Source: an uncultured Opitutales bacterium (GTDB lineage Bacteria; Verrucomicrobiota; Verrucomicrobiia; Opitutales; Intestinicryptomonadaceae). Taken from it: a DNA stretch of 64,000 nucleotides. Where the stretch lies: the NCBI GenBank assembly GCA_944389195.1, contig CALXLM010000048.1, forward strand, positions 1 through 64,000. The letters are read 5' to 3'. The position numbers were made by a program, and so were the translations under genes. Positions 41,687 through 51,028 of this stretch are shown one piece after another; the stretch's first letter is position 1; the number at the start of each line of letters is the position of its first letter. Under the pieces are notes generated by a model. The model was given only the letters and a program-made list of their open reading frames with translations, did no database searches and was not told the origin of the DNA.

Positions 41687-42709
41687 ATGGAAAAGGGAAC
41701 CGACTATCTGCAAAACGCCCTTGAGCGCAGGGAGGAGGATTTTGAAGCCTCGCTTCGCCCCTCCGGCTTCGACGCTTTTGCCGGACAGCCGAAAACTGTC
41801 GAGAGGCTCAGGGTTATGGTCGGGGCGGCCCGCAAGCGCGGCGATGTCCTAAACCACATACTTTTGCACGGCCCTCCCGGGCTCGGCAAGACGACCCTTG
41901 CATTCATACTCGGGAACGAGATGGGCGCCCAAGTGCGCGTGACATCCGGCCCGGTCATCGAGAAGGCCTCAGACCTCGCAGGCCTCCTGACAAATTTGCA
42001 GGAGGGCGACATACTCTTTATCGACGAAATACACAGGATATCCCGAGCCGTCGAGGAATTCTTGTACAGCGCCATGGAGGATTTTAGAATCGATATCATG
42101 ATCGACCAGGGGCCCAATGCCCGCAGCGTGCGCCTGAACGTTCCGAGATTCACTCTTATCGGCGCAACAACGCGCACCGGACTGCTCACATCTCCGCTCA
42201 GAAGCCGTTTTACACTTCAAACACGGCTCGACTATTATTCTCGCGCGGACCTTATTTCAATTGTCAGGCGCTCGTGCGACCTTCTCGGAGTGGCGATAGA
42301 TAAAAGCGGCGCCGACGAAATAGCGCGCAGGTCGCGGGGAACTCCGCGCATAGCCAACAATCTCATAAGGTTTGTGCGCGATTTCGCTGAGGAGCGCGCC
42401 GGCGGAAAGATTACTCGGGACGCGGCAGTGTCGGCGCTCGAGCTTCTCGAGATAGACGAAAACGGGCTTGACGAAATGGACAAGCGAATGCTCCGCGTCA
42501 TGGCGCAAAACTACGGCGGTGGGCCGGTCGGCATAGGTACGATAGCCGTCGCCGTAAACGAGGAGGCCGACACCCTCGAGGAGGTTCACGAACCGTATTT
42601 GATTCAGGAGGGCTTTGTAAAACGCACGCCGCAAGGACGCGTTCTTACAGATAAGGCGTGGAAGGTTCTCGGCTTGGACGGCATATCCCGCCAGGATTCC
42701 CTGTTTTAA
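41687..42709 (+). CDS. ruvB: Holliday junction DNA helicase RuvB
   Basis: RuvB is the AAA+ motor that drives branch migration with RuvA. From the ATG at 41687 the protein has 340 residues, the normal length. The open frame extends far upstream through the antisense of recF, which is not coding. Motifs are LRPSGFDAFAGQ, Walker A HGPPGLGKTT, Walker B ILFIDEIHR, GATTRTGLLTSPLRSRF (sensor 1 and arginine finger) and the winged-helix C-terminus LQ-type segment IQEGFVKRTPQGR. It overlaps the next gene by one base (TAATG). No ruvA or ruvC is present nearby. A TTTACT box lies three bases before the ATG. Confidence 0.95.
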   Translation: MEKGTDYLQNALERREEDFEASLRPSGFDAFAGQPKTVERLRVMVGAARKRGDVLNHILLHGPPGLGKTTLAFILGNEMGAQVRVTSGPVIEKASDLAGLLTNLQEGDILFIDEIHRISRAVEEFLYSAMEDFRIDIMIDQGPNARSVRLNVPRFTLIGATTRTGLLTSPLRSRFTLQTRLDYYSRADLISIVRRSCDLLGVAIDKSGADEIARRSRGTPRIANNLIRFVRDFAEERAGGKITRDAAVSALELLEIDENGLDEMDKRMLRVMAQNYGGGPVGIGTIAVAVNEEADTLEEVHEPYLIQEGFVKRTPQGRVLTDKAWKVLGLDGISRQDSLF

Positions 42710-43785
42710 TGGAAACGCTCGATTATATCGTAGTGGGACAGGGCATTGCTGGGTCGTGCCTTGCCCTCGAACTTCTCGACCGCGGCGCAAAGCTTAGAAT
42801 ATTCGACGAATCGTGGAGGGACGCCGCATGCCTTGTCGCCGCGGGCGTGATAAACCCCATAACGGGCAAGCGCCTTGTCAAAAGTTGGCGCAGCGGCGCG
42901 GCTCATCCCTATGCGAAAAAATATTACGGTGCATTGGAAGGGCGTTTTCGGGCGAAGTTTTACAGCGACAAAAGAATACTTCAACTTTGCAGGTCGGAAG
43001 AGGAAAGGGAACTTTGGCTTTCAAGAGCGGCTCTGCCGGATTACGCCGCCTTTGCGGAAGGCCCCAACAGGGCCGGCGCTTTCCCGCTTCTGAACGATTC
43101 GGAAGGCTCGTATTTTATAACACATTCGGCTTGGGTCAACGCTGCGGAACTTATGTCGTCTTTTAAAAGATTCTTTTTGTCCGCTGGGGCGCTTGCGGAG
43201 GGGGCGTTCGACTTTTCGAAATTGTCGCTGTCGGGAAGCCTGCTCGAGTATTCGGGGGTTCGCGCGCGGCGGATAGTTTTTTGCGACGGTTGGCGGGCCG
43301 TTAAAAATCCGTTTTTTTCGTGGCTGCCGTACAGGCCTGCAAAAGGCGAAATCATAACGGTTAAATCCGACGCCGAAATTCCGCCGTACATAATCCACAG
43401 GGGAAACTGGCTTATGAAATGCGGGCATGATACCTTCAGGGCCGGCTCTACATGGGATAGGGAAAACTTGAATGCCGATACGAGCCGGAAGGCATGCTGC
43501 GAACTTCTGAAGGCCGCCGAGAATATGTTTAGAGAAAAGCATTCTTTTGAGGTCGTAGGGCAAAGCGCAGGAATAAGGCCGTGCACCGCAACCACGCGCC
43601 CTCATCTGGGAGCGCATCCCGCCGACTCCAGAGTGTTGTCGTTTAACGGATTCGGCTCTAAGGGGTACGCTCTAAGTCCGTATTTTGCGCGCCATTTTTG
43701 CGATTGGCTTTGCGGCATTGCGGAACTCGATGCGGAGGCAGATTTGTCGAGGCATGTAAAAAAGTTCTACCGGCGCGGCGTTTAG
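42709..43785 (+). CDS. FAD-dependent oxidoreductase of the DAO family
   Basis: The product of 358 residues starts with a dinucleotide-binding fold, DYIVVGQGIAGSCLALELL, an ADP-binding GxGxxG. It follows the D-amino-acid oxidase/glycine oxidase pattern, with AGVINPITGKRLVKSW (about 43-58) and a C-terminal FAD segment GFGSKGYALSPYFA. The substrate is unknown; the GVINPITGKRLVKSW region is seen in uncharacterized members often near DNA or tRNA genes. It is translationally coupled to ruvB by a one-base overlap, but no functional link to recombination is known. Confidence 0.75.
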   Translation: METLDYIVVGQGIAGSCLALELLDRGAKLRIFDESWRDAACLVAAGVINPITGKRLVKSWRSGAAHPYAKKYYGALEGRFRAKFYSDKRILQLCRSEEERELWLSRAALPDYAAFAEGPNRAGAFPLLNDSEGSYFITHSAWVNAAELMSSFKRFFLSAGALAEGAFDFSKLSLSGSLLEYSGVRARRIVFCDGWRAVKNPFFSWLPYRPAKGEIITVKSDAEIPPYIIHRGNWLMKCGHDTFRAGSTWDRENLNADTSRKACCELLKAAENMFREKHSFEVVGQSAGIRPCTATTRPHLGAHPADSRVLSFNGFGSKGYALSPYFARHFCDWLCGIAELDAEADLSRHVKKFYRRGV

Positions 43786-44102
43786 GAAAAATATTTCCCA
43801 CAAAAAAAGAGGGGAAAGGTTTGTCAGTAAGCGCAGCGTGCGCAACAGGCGCGCGTGTTGGCGCTGCTTTCGGCGCCTCATTTCCGCGCCCACAGAGGAA
43901 AGGTTCCGCCGCAAATACGTCAGGACTTTCGCTTAAAAATTCTAACGCAGCAAAGCGCTTTTAAAATATTTTTGCTGCTTAAAAAGATGAATTTTCTATA
44001 AATTGCAGCGCAAATTTTTGCGGGGATTTGCCCCGCCACCTTATTGCTCGCCGTTATTGGCGGGCGGCGCGCGGCAAACGCCGCGCGCGGATGCTTTTGC
44101 CG
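43786..44102. other. Convergent intergenic region with GC-rich hairpins
   Basis: No credible gene is seen in these 317 bases. There is a 9-bp GC-only hairpin (GGCGCGCGG family stem at 44067-44075 and 44080-44088, loop of four) and a smaller one around 44019-44036 (GCGGGG/CCCCGC). Neither is followed by a good U tract on the expected strand. A small RNA cannot be excluded. Confidence 0.4.
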
Positions 44103-45326
44103 CTATGCAAGAAGGTCGATTGCGTGTTTGAGCGTTTCCGCAAAAAAATCTATCTCGTCAAGTGTGTTGTAAAAAGCCAGGGACGCGCGCGCCGTTCCCT
44201 CGATTCCGAGTGAATTCATCAGGGGCTCGGCGCAATGGTGGCCCGTCCTAACGGCTATTCCGGCGGCGTCGAGCATTACGGATATGTCGTTCGGGTGCAC
44301 CCCGGGGCGGCAAAACGATGCGAGGGCCACTTTGTCTTTTGCATTGCCGAAGATCTTTATCCCGCCAATTTCCAAAAGCCTTTCGGTCAGCCGCTCGCGC
44401 AGGGCGTGTTCGTGGCGCCGCAATCCGTCGATGTCGAGGCTTGAAAGATAGTCTATTGCCGCGCCAAACCCGATTGCTCCCGCTATGTTGGGCGTTCCGG
44501 CCTCAAAGCGTTCGGGAGCCGGGCGGAAAGTGGTTCTTTCCCACGATACGTTTTCAATCATGTCTCCTCCGCATTGGTATGGAGGCATTGAATCCAATAT
44601 GCTCTGCTTCGAAACCAAAACGCCGCATCCCGTAGGGCCGAAACATTTATGCGCCGACAGCGATATGAAGTCGCAATCGAGTTTCGACATGTCGTCCAAC
44701 ATGTGGGGCGCCGACTGCGCGGCGTCTATTGAAACCTTTGCCCCGAACTTTTTGGCAGTTTTCGATATTGCCGAAATATCGTTCACTGTTCCGAGGACGT
44801 TCGAGGCGTGCGCAACCGAAACTATCTTAGTTTTTTCGGATATTTTCCGCTCGAAGTCGTCCATGTCGAGCGATCCGTCGGGAAGAATCTTTACAATTCT
44901 GATTTTTGCCCCGGTTTTTTGCGCCGCTATCTGCCACGGAACAATGTTTGCATGGTGCTCCATTTCCGTAAGCAGAATTTCGTCGCCCTCGGCGAGGTTT
45001 GACTGCCCCCACGACTGCGCCACAATGTTCAGCGATTCGGTCGCGCCGCGGGTAAACACGGCGCAGTATTCTTTTGGCGCGTTTAGAAATTTAAGCGCTT
45101 TTTTGCGGGCGTTTTCATATTGTTCGGTCGCCCTTGCGCTCAGTTCGTGCGCGCTTCTGTGTATGTTTGCGTTGTCGCAGGCATAGAAATTCCCGATAGC
45201 CTCTATGACGCTTCTGGGCTTTTGCGATGTTGCGGCATTGTCGAAATAAACGAGTTTTTTGCCGCCGCGCACCGTTTGCGACAGCGCCGGAAAATCTTCC
45301 CTTATTTTTTGTACGTCAAATTTCAT
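44103..45326 (-). CDS. sufS: SufS-type cysteine desulfurase
   Basis: This PLP enzyme removes sulfur from cysteine for Fe-S cluster assembly. The 407-residue product has YFDNAATSQKP (about 27-37), TEMEHHANIVPW (about 122), SIDAAQSAPH, the Schiff-base lysine in SAHKCFGPTG (about 226) and the active-site cysteine in RTGHHCAEP (about 361). This arrangement is the group II (SufS/CsdA) type with a short cysteine loop. No sufBCD or sufU is adjacent in the window. It is transcribed alone, the large hairpin at 45395 separating it from the opp operon. Confidence 0.9.
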   Translation of the reverse strand: MKFDVQKIREDFPALSQTVRGGKKLVYFDNAATSQKPRSVIEAIGNFYACDNANIHRSAHELSARATEQYENARKKALKFLNAPKEYCAVFTRGATESLNIVAQSWGQSNLAEGDEILLTEMEHHANIVPWQIAAQKTGAKIRIVKILPDGSLDMDDFERKISEKTKIVSVAHASNVLGTVNDISAISKTAKKFGAKVSIDAAQSAPHMLDDMSKLDCDFISLSAHKCFGPTGCGVLVSKQSILDSMPPYQCGGDMIENVSWERTTFRPAPERFEAGTPNIAGAIGFGAAIDYLSSLDIDGLRRHEHALRERLTERLLEIGGIKIFGNAKDKVALASFCRPGVHPNDISVMLDAAGIAVRTGHHCAEPLMNSLGIEGTARASLAFYNTLDEIDFFAETLKHAIDLLA

Positions 45327-45394
45327 TCTTACATGCTTGCCAAAGACGCCATTATTGACAAATCAATATTTATATTGTGCCGTTTTAAAACAGA

Positions 45395-45425
45395 CACCGC
45401 TTGAAGATTCAATCTTCAAGCGGTG
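45395..45425 (-). terminator. 31-base near-perfect palindrome, probable terminator of the opp operon
   Basis: CACCGCTTGAAGATT (45395-45409) and its exact reverse complement (45411-45425) are separated by one base. On the minus strand it is followed by TCTGTTTT, a moderate U tract. It lies 100 bases past the end of the flavoprotein gene. A protein-binding palindrome for sufS control is an alternative. Confidence 0.6.
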
Positions 45426-45525
45426 CTATCTATATATGATGGGGGGAGGAAATTCTTTATGTTGTTATATTCGTAAAAAAAACGGCTGAATTCAAGTTTT
45501 TTTTAAAAAAATATTTCTATGATTA

Positions 45526-46791
45526 TCAACATGTTAAATTTTGAGATGCGATTTTGTTGATAGATTCGGCGCAAATTTTAGCGGTTGTCCAGGCCGCCTG
45601 AAGGTTGAATCCGCCGGTGACTGCGTCGATGTCTATGCATTCCCCTGCAAAAAAAAGGTTTTCAGTTTTTTTGCTCATCATGGAGCGGAAATCTATCTCT
45701 TCACGGCAAATTCCTCCGCATGTGACAAATTCCGCCTTGTGGGCCGATTTCCCTACGCAATTTAGGCGCATTGAAAATATGTTTTCCGCAAGCGCGTTTT
45801 CGCGGCTTTTGGGCAGATTGGAAAATGTGGTGTCGGGGTTTATCCCGGCGCGGTTTGCCGCATAAGTCCAGAATCTTTGCGGAAGCCCGAATAGGGGAAG
45901 GTTGGAGACTTTTTTCTTCGGAAAATTCCGGCGCGCAATTAGAAACGCCTCATTGCGTTCCGCACCGCCGTATGCTGGCGCGAAATTGGCGCTGAAGGCG
46001 AAATTGTAGCCTTCCCTTTGAAATTCCCGCGCCCCGAATGACGAAAATTTAAGTGCGGCGGGCCCTCCTATTCCGAAATGTGTAAAGAGGAGGGCGCCTC
46101 TGGCGGAGACGCTTGCCGGCTTGCTGCGGCCGATTGAAAATTCTGCGTCGAGTTTTGCGTCGGGAATCGACACTCCCGCCATGCCGCGCCACGCCTGCTC
46201 GGAGGCGGTGTCCGTTTTGACTGAGAAAAGCGACGGCGCCGGAGGATTGGCGGATATTCCGAGATTTTCGAGGCTTTTTTTCAGGCCGTCGCATATGTTT
46301 CCGCCTACTGCCAAAACGACGGCGTCGAAAGGCCCCCGCGGAGCGCCTTTTTCAAAAAGCGAAAAGGTTCCGTCGGCGTTTTTCGACAAGCCGGTTATGC
46401 GCGCTGACAATTCTATTTTCGCGCCGTTTTGGAGGGATTTTTTTTCAAGGGCCGCAATTATTGCCTGCGAATCGTCGCATGCGGGAAAGACGCGCCCCGA
46501 GTCCTCCGTTTTCGATTCCACCCCGAGAGATCTGAAAAACGTGCGGGTGTCTTTTGCCCCGAAGCGTTTCATGGGTTTTTTAAGGCTGCCTGCCCCGCGC
46601 GGATAAAATTCTCCGATGTTTTTAGAGTCTATAAATTCGTTTGTGAAATTGCAGCGCCCCCCGCCGCTGACTTTCACTTTTCCAAGCGGGTTTTTGGCGG
46701 ATTCAAACACTACGGTTTCGACTTTCCCGCTTACGTTCGCCGCGCAGAACATGCCTGCCGCCCCGCCTCCTATTATCGCCAGACGCGTCAT
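45526..46791 (-). CDS. HI0933-family flavoprotein
   Basis: The protein (421 residues) starts at the ATG overlapping the OppC stop (ATGA). The longer open frame upstream runs inside oppC and is not used. It shows the FAD-binding motif LAIIGGGAAGMFCA (residues 4-17), VSGGGRCNFTNE, AVVLAVGGN, and the C-terminal LFFAGECIDIDAVTGGFNLQAAWTTA. This is the HI0933/YhiN/BaiN-type family of NAD(P)/FAD oxidoreductases, whose physiological substrates are mostly unknown. It ends the opp operon. Confidence 0.85.
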   Translation of the reverse strand: MTRLAIIGGGAAGMFCAANVSGKVETVVFESAKNPLGKVKVSGGGRCNFTNEFIDSKNIGEFYPRGAGSLKKPMKRFGAKDTRTFFRSLGVESKTEDSGRVFPACDDSQAIIAALEKKSLQNGAKIELSARITGLSKNADGTFSLFEKGAPRGPFDAVVLAVGGNICDGLKKSLENLGISANPPAPSLFSVKTDTASEQAWRGMAGVSIPDAKLDAEFSIGRSKPASVSARGALLFTHFGIGGPAALKFSSFGAREFQREGYNFAFSANFAPAYGGAERNEAFLIARRNFPKKKVSNLPLFGLPQRFWTYAANRAGINPDTTFSNLPKSRENALAENIFSMRLNCVGKSAHKAEFVTCGGICREEIDFRSMMSKKTENLFFAGECIDIDAVTGGFNLQAAWTTAKICAESINKIASQNLTC

Positions 46792-47636
46792 TTCAAGCTC
46801 CCCGAAAGCGCCTCTCCGATGCGGTTTAGCGCGTATAGCGTAAGGCTGAAAAAGAAAGCCGGGAACACCAGCATCCACGGGGCATCCTCCATGTATTCCG
46901 CGCCGTCCTTTACGAGGCTTCCCCACGACGGCAACGGCGCCTGCACCCCAAGCCCAAGAAAACTTAGAAACGCCTCAAGCAGCATCACGCTCGGCACCGT
47001 CAGCGCCGCGCATACGAGTATTGGGCCGGCGGCGTTCGGAAGAATATGCCTTAACATTATATTTGTTTTCGATTGGCCGAGCGCGACAGCGGCCTCCACA
47101 AACTGCCTCGATTTCAAATCGAGCGTCGCCCCGCGCACGATACGCGCCATTGTCAGCCATTCGACGGCTCCGATTGCCACGAATATCAGCCAAATGGAGC
47201 GCCCGAACGCCAACATGAGCAATATGACGAATATTGTAAACGGCAAGGAATAGACCGTATCCACAAACCGCATCATAAGCGCGTCGATTCTGCCGCCGGC
47301 CATTCCGGAAACCAAGCCGTAGGAGACTCCTATGAGCATAGCGACTCCCGTCGCAAGCAATCCCACTGCAAAGGATATTCTGCCGCCGTACAATATGCGG
47401 CTTAGTATATCGCGGCCCAGCATGTCTGTTCCGAATAGGTGTTCTGCGCTCGGAGCGGCGCAGCCCATGGCGAGGTTTTGCTCGTCGTACGGATAGGGCG
47501 CCAAGACGGGCGCGCAAAAGCAGATCGCTACCGACAGCACAAGAAAAGCGGCGCACGCAAACGTAGTTTTGTCTCGCGATATGTTTCTTAACGCGCTTGA
47601 AAATGCCGTTTCCGCGCTTTTGCACCACGTTTTCAT
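46788..47636 (-). CDS. oppC: Oligopeptide ABC transporter permease OppC-like
   Basis: The 282-residue inner-membrane permease has an N-terminal OppC segment (HLFGTDMLGRDILSRILYGGRIS, about 86-108) and the binding-protein-dependent transport EAA loop (EAAVALGQSKTNIMLRHILPNAAGPI, about 201-226). About six transmembrane helices are visible. It overlaps oppB by 4 bases and the flavoprotein by 4 bases. Confidence 0.9.
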   Translation of the reverse strand: MKTWCKSAETAFSSALRNISRDKTTFACAAFLVLSVAICFCAPVLAPYPYDEQNLAMGCAAPSAEHLFGTDMLGRDILSRILYGGRISFAVGLLATGVAMLIGVSYGLVSGMAGGRIDALMMRFVDTVYSLPFTIFVILLMLAFGRSIWLIFVAIGAVEWLTMARIVRGATLDLKSRQFVEAAVALGQSKTNIMLRHILPNAAGPILVCAALTVPSVMLLEAFLSFLGLGVQAPLPSWGSLVKDGAEYMEDAPWMLVFPAFFFSLTLYALNRIGEALSGSLK

Positions 47637-48559
47637 TTTGACATTTCCGAAGCTATGCGCGGATTTACCGCCGCAAGCAGCAGATCCGACACAAGGTTAA
47701 ATATTATTATGAAGGCCGAATATATCATTACGCACCCCATGATCATTGTGTAGTCGCTGTCAAGAGCGCTCGATATGAAAAAGCGCCCGAGACCAGGAAT
47801 CTGGAAGATTGTTTCCACAACAAACGATCCTGTAAGCAGAGCCGCCGCAGCGGGCCCCAGATATGATACGACGGGCTGTATTGCGTTTCTTGCAATGTGC
47901 ACCAAATAAACCCGTCCGCGCGACGCCCCTTTAGCGTAAGCAGTCCGGACATACCCGCGCGAGGTTTCGGCAATGGCGCCGTTTCTGGCGAGCCTTGCAA
48001 TCCACGCCGCGTAGAACATCGCGAGCGTAAGCGACGGCAATACCGCATCCGACGGCGCGTTCCAGCCCATCGCGTTGAACGCATTCAGCTTTAGGGCGAA
48101 CACGAGTATGAGAAGCGGCCCGAGCACAAACGACGGCAAACAAATTCCCAAAAGGGAAAATCCGGACAGTGCCCCGCCGATTTTAGACTTGGACAGAACC
48201 GCCGACGCGAATCCTGCCGAAAGCCCGAGCGCGAGCGCTATCAAAAGGGCGCAAATACCGAGCTGAAGCGATACCGCCGCCTTTTCGGCCAGTATTTCGT
48301 TTACGCTCCAGCCTCCGTATTTGTACGACGGCCCGAGCTCGCCGCGGGAGAGGTTTTTTAGAAACGAAAAATACTGTTCGCATAGGGATTTGTCGAGGCC
48401 ATAGTATTTGTTGAGCGCCTCGAGCGTTTCCGGAGACACCGGCCGCTCCCTGTCAAAAGGCCCTCCGGGAACAAAGCGCACCATGAAAAACACCGCTGTA
48501 ACTATCGCGATAAACACGGGCACTGCTTCAAGCAGCCGCCTTATGAAATAGCGGATCAT
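47633..48559 (-). CDS. oppB: Oligopeptide ABC transporter permease OppB-like
   Basis: The product of 308 residues begins at MIRYFIRRLLEAVP, whose ATG overlaps the oppA stop by 4 bases; the upstream open frame lies inside oppA. The typical OppB features are FFMVRFVPGGPFDRER near the start, a Y-G-L-D segment (NKYYGLDKSLCEQY), and the EAA-type loop (RTAYAKGASRGRVYLVHIARNAIQPV). Six transmembrane helices are predicted by eye. It forms the channel with OppC. Confidence 0.9.
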   Translation of the reverse strand: MIRYFIRRLLEAVPVFIAIVTAVFFMVRFVPGGPFDRERPVSPETLEALNKYYGLDKSLCEQYFSFLKNLSRGELGPSYKYGGWSVNEILAEKAAVSLQLGICALLIALALGLSAGFASAVLSKSKIGGALSGFSLLGICLPSFVLGPLLILVFALKLNAFNAMGWNAPSDAVLPSLTLAMFYAAWIARLARNGAIAETSRGYVRTAYAKGASRGRVYLVHIARNAIQPVVSYLGPAAAALLTGSFVVETIFQIPGLGRFFISSALDSDYTMIMGCVMIYSAFIIIFNLVSDLLLAAVNPRIASEMSK

Positions 48560-50217
48560 CTCGAATTCCCTTCCCCCCTTACGGGCGCTTCGAGCCTGAC
48601 CCCGAGATAGTTGTGGTAGTCCAGCAGGTTTGCGTGCCAACCGCGCACCATTGGCGATATCCTATATACTTTTGTATAGAAATATATCGGTATCACTGGG
48701 GCGTCCGATATCATTGCGGCTTCCGCTTCCGCCAGATAAGCCAGCCTGCTGGCGTTGTCACCGGCGTTTTTTGCAAGGTCCATCAGCCCGTCGAATTTTG
48801 CGTTTTTGTATCCGCTGTGGTTTAGGCCGTTCCCCGAAATGAAGAGTTCCAGAAAGCTTTCCGGGGCGTTGTAGTCGCCCACCCAGCTTGCGCGCGCCAC
48901 CTCGAAATCGCCGTCCCTCCTTGCCGCGAGATACGCAGGCCACGACACGTTGTAGAGTTCGGCGTTTATGCCCAGATTTTTTTTCCACATCTGTTGTACG
49001 GCCTCGGCTATGGGCTTGTGCTGCTCGGAGGTGTTATAGGTTATTTTCAGCGTGGGAAAGTTTTTCCCGCCAGGGTATCCGGCGTCGGCAAGAAGCCTTC
49101 TTGCTTCCGATACGTCTTCGGAGATTTTCCTGCCTTGGGGAAAGCGGTATCCGCCGCATCCTTCGGGGACAAAGTTCAAGGCGGCCTCTTGGCCCGCCCT
49201 GAGAAACGTGTCTATTATCGCCCGCCTGTCGAGCGATTTTGCGAGCGCCATTCGGACGCGTGCGTCGTTTAGCGGGGGTTTTGAGGTGTTTATAAGGTAG
49301 TAGTATACCCCCAGCCATTTGTCGCGCCGCACGGTTTCCGGCGCCTGCGACAGCGCGGAATCGAGCCTCGAAGGGGCGACGGAATCGGTGATGTGGAGCT
49401 GGCCCGCCCTAAACGCCCTGTCTTCAGTATTGATGTTCGATATGGGCAGGAATACGACGCCGTTTAGAAAGAGTTCGCCTTTGGCACGGTAGTGAGGGTT
49501 TCTCTTAAGAACTATTTTGTCGTTTATGCTCCATTTTTCCAGCTTGAAAGGCCCGTTGCATACGATGTTTCCCGGGCGCGTCCACAGGGTGTCGCGCGCG
49601 GCCCGGGCTCCGAATTTTTCCAGCGTTTTGCGCGGCAGCGGCGAATACGCGTTGTGGTAGAGCATTGATAAAAAATAAGGCGTTGGGCGTTCGAGCTCGA
49701 CCTCCAAAACGCCGTCGCCAAGAGCCTTCACGCCCAGTTTTTGCGGATCGCTGATGGTCCCCGAATTGTATGCCGAGGCGTTTTTTATCGGGAAAAGCAT
49801 GGACGCATATTCCGCTCCCAGCGCCGGATTCAGTATCCGCTGCCATGCATATTCAAAATCCTTCGCCGATACGCGAGATCCGTCCGACCAGCGCGCGTTT
49901 TCGTCGATATAAAACGTGTATTTCAGCCCGTCATTCGAGATTTTCCAGCTTTTTGCCGCCGCGGGACGCACCGCAAGCGTTTCGGTGTCGGCGCATACGA
50001 GCCCTTCGAACAGGCCGCAAAGTATTTTGTATTCCCCGCTGCCGGTTGACAGCGACGGATCGAGCGTCGAGGGGTCGGCCGCGTTGCCTATGATGAGCGT
50101 GCCATCTCTTGCCGCGGCTTCCGCCGGGGTCTCGCGTTTCTGGCAGCCGGAGACCGCAAACGCGCATGCCGCCGCGGCCAACAAAACCAGAAGTCTGCCT
50201 GTCGATGCGGCGGCCAT
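48556..50217 (-). CDS. oppA: Oligopeptide-binding lipoprotein OppA-like
   Basis: The 553-residue substrate-binding protein carries a lipoprotein signal with lipobox AVSGC, so Cys25 is the expected lipid anchor. The mature region has the family-5 extracellular solute-binding pattern: DPSTLDPSLSTGSGEYKIL, GLKYTFYIDENARWSDGSRVSAKDFEYAWQRILNP (about 94-128) and FVPEGCGGY. Such proteins capture peptides in the periplasm and deliver them to OppBC. The gene lies between oppF and oppB, with 1-4 base junctions. Confidence 0.9.
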   Translation of the reverse strand: MAAASTGRLLVLLAAAACAFAVSGCQKRETPAEAAARDGTLIIGNAADPSTLDPSLSTGSGEYKILCGLFEGLVCADTETLAVRPAAAKSWKISNDGLKYTFYIDENARWSDGSRVSAKDFEYAWQRILNPALGAEYASMLFPIKNASAYNSGTISDPQKLGVKALGDGVLEVELERPTPYFLSMLYHNAYSPLPRKTLEKFGARAARDTLWTRPGNIVCNGPFKLEKWSINDKIVLKRNPHYRAKGELFLNGVVFLPISNINTEDRAFRAGQLHITDSVAPSRLDSALSQAPETVRRDKWLGVYYYLINTSKPPLNDARVRMALAKSLDRRAIIDTFLRAGQEAALNFVPEGCGGYRFPQGRKISEDVSEARRLLADAGYPGGKNFPTLKITYNTSEQHKPIAEAVQQMWKKNLGINAELYNVSWPAYLAARRDGDFEVARASWVGDYNAPESFLELFISGNGLNHSGYKNAKFDGLMDLAKNAGDNASRLAYLAEAEAAMISDAPVIPIYFYTKVYRISPMVRGWHANLLDYHNYLGVRLEAPVRGEGNSR

Positions 50218-50218
50218 T

Positions 50219-51028
50219 TCAGAATTTGGGAACGGAGGCGATCAGGTTTTTTGTGTACGGGTGTTTAGGGTGTTCGCACACCTCCGATGCCGGCCCCTGC
50301 TCCACTATTTTCCCGCGCGTCATGACCATTATCCTGTCGCTTAGATATTCGACGACGGCAATGTCATGGGCCACGAAAAGCAGCGTTAGGTTGAAGTCCT
50401 TCCTCAGTTTTTCGAGGAGGTTTATTATTTGGGCCTGAACGGACACGTCGAGCGCGCTTACCGGTTCGTCGCATATTATAAATTCCGGTTCCACCGCCAA
50501 CGCCCGCGCGATGCCGATTCTCTGCCTCTGCCCGCCCGAAAATTCGTGGGGGAAGCGGTTCATGTGGGATTTGTCGAGCCCAACCGTTTCAAGAAGCTCT
50601 CCGACCCTCTCCCTTTTCTGTTCTTTGGTCATGCCCCTGAAATGTATGTCGAGCGGCTCGGATACGATTTTGAAGATGTCCATGCGCGGGTTCAGCGAAT
50701 TGAACGGATCCTGAAATATCATTTGTATTTTTTTTCGATACGGCATGAATTCGCGCTCGCCCATTGACGATATTTCCGTTCCGCGGTAGAATATTTTTCC
50801 GCCCGATACGGGCGCGAGCTTTATTATGGCGCGGCCCGTTGTGGTCTTTCCCGACCCGCTTTCGCCGACAAGCCCTACGATTTCACCGCGCGATATTTCA
50901 AAGCTCACGCCGTCAACGGCGTTGAATTTTTCCTTTGATGATGCGAAAAGCCCCGCGCCGATTGAATACGACACCTTTAGATTTTCCACTTTTATAAGGG
51001 GGGCAGGGGGTGTTTCAGAGTTTGTCAT
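50219..51028 (-). CDS. oppF: Oligopeptide ABC transporter ATPase OppF-like
   Basis: The ATPase of 269 residues shows Walker A GESGSGKTTTGRA, Q-loop FQDPFNSLNPRM, signature SGGQRQRIGIARAL, Walker B FIICDEPVSALD and switch histidine VAHDIAVVE. The FNSLNPR segment and GRAIIKL fit the OppF/DppF subfamily. Its start lies inside the end of oppD (14-base overlap). Confidence 0.9.
   Translation of the reverse strand: MTNSETPPAPLIKVENLKVSYSIGAGLFASSKEKFNAVDGVSFEISRGEIVGLVGESGSGKTTTGRAIIKLAPVSGGKIFYRGTEISSMGEREFMPYRKKIQMIFQDPFNSLNPRMDIFKIVSEPLDIHFRGMTKEQKRERVGELLETVGLDKSHMNRFPHEFSGGQRQRIGIARALAVEPEFIICDEPVSALDVSVQAQIINLLEKLRKDFNLTLLFVAHDIAVVEYLSDRIMVMTRGKIVEQGPASEVCEHPKHPYTKNLIASVPKF

Noticed and set aside
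40552-42709. Replication origin near recF
   Set aside because: No dnaA, dnaN or gyrB is adjacent and no cluster of DnaA boxes was noticed.
44067-44088. GC-only 9-bp hairpin as sufS terminator
   Set aside because: It is not followed by a U tract on the minus strand, so termination there is unsupported; reported only as part of the intergenic description.
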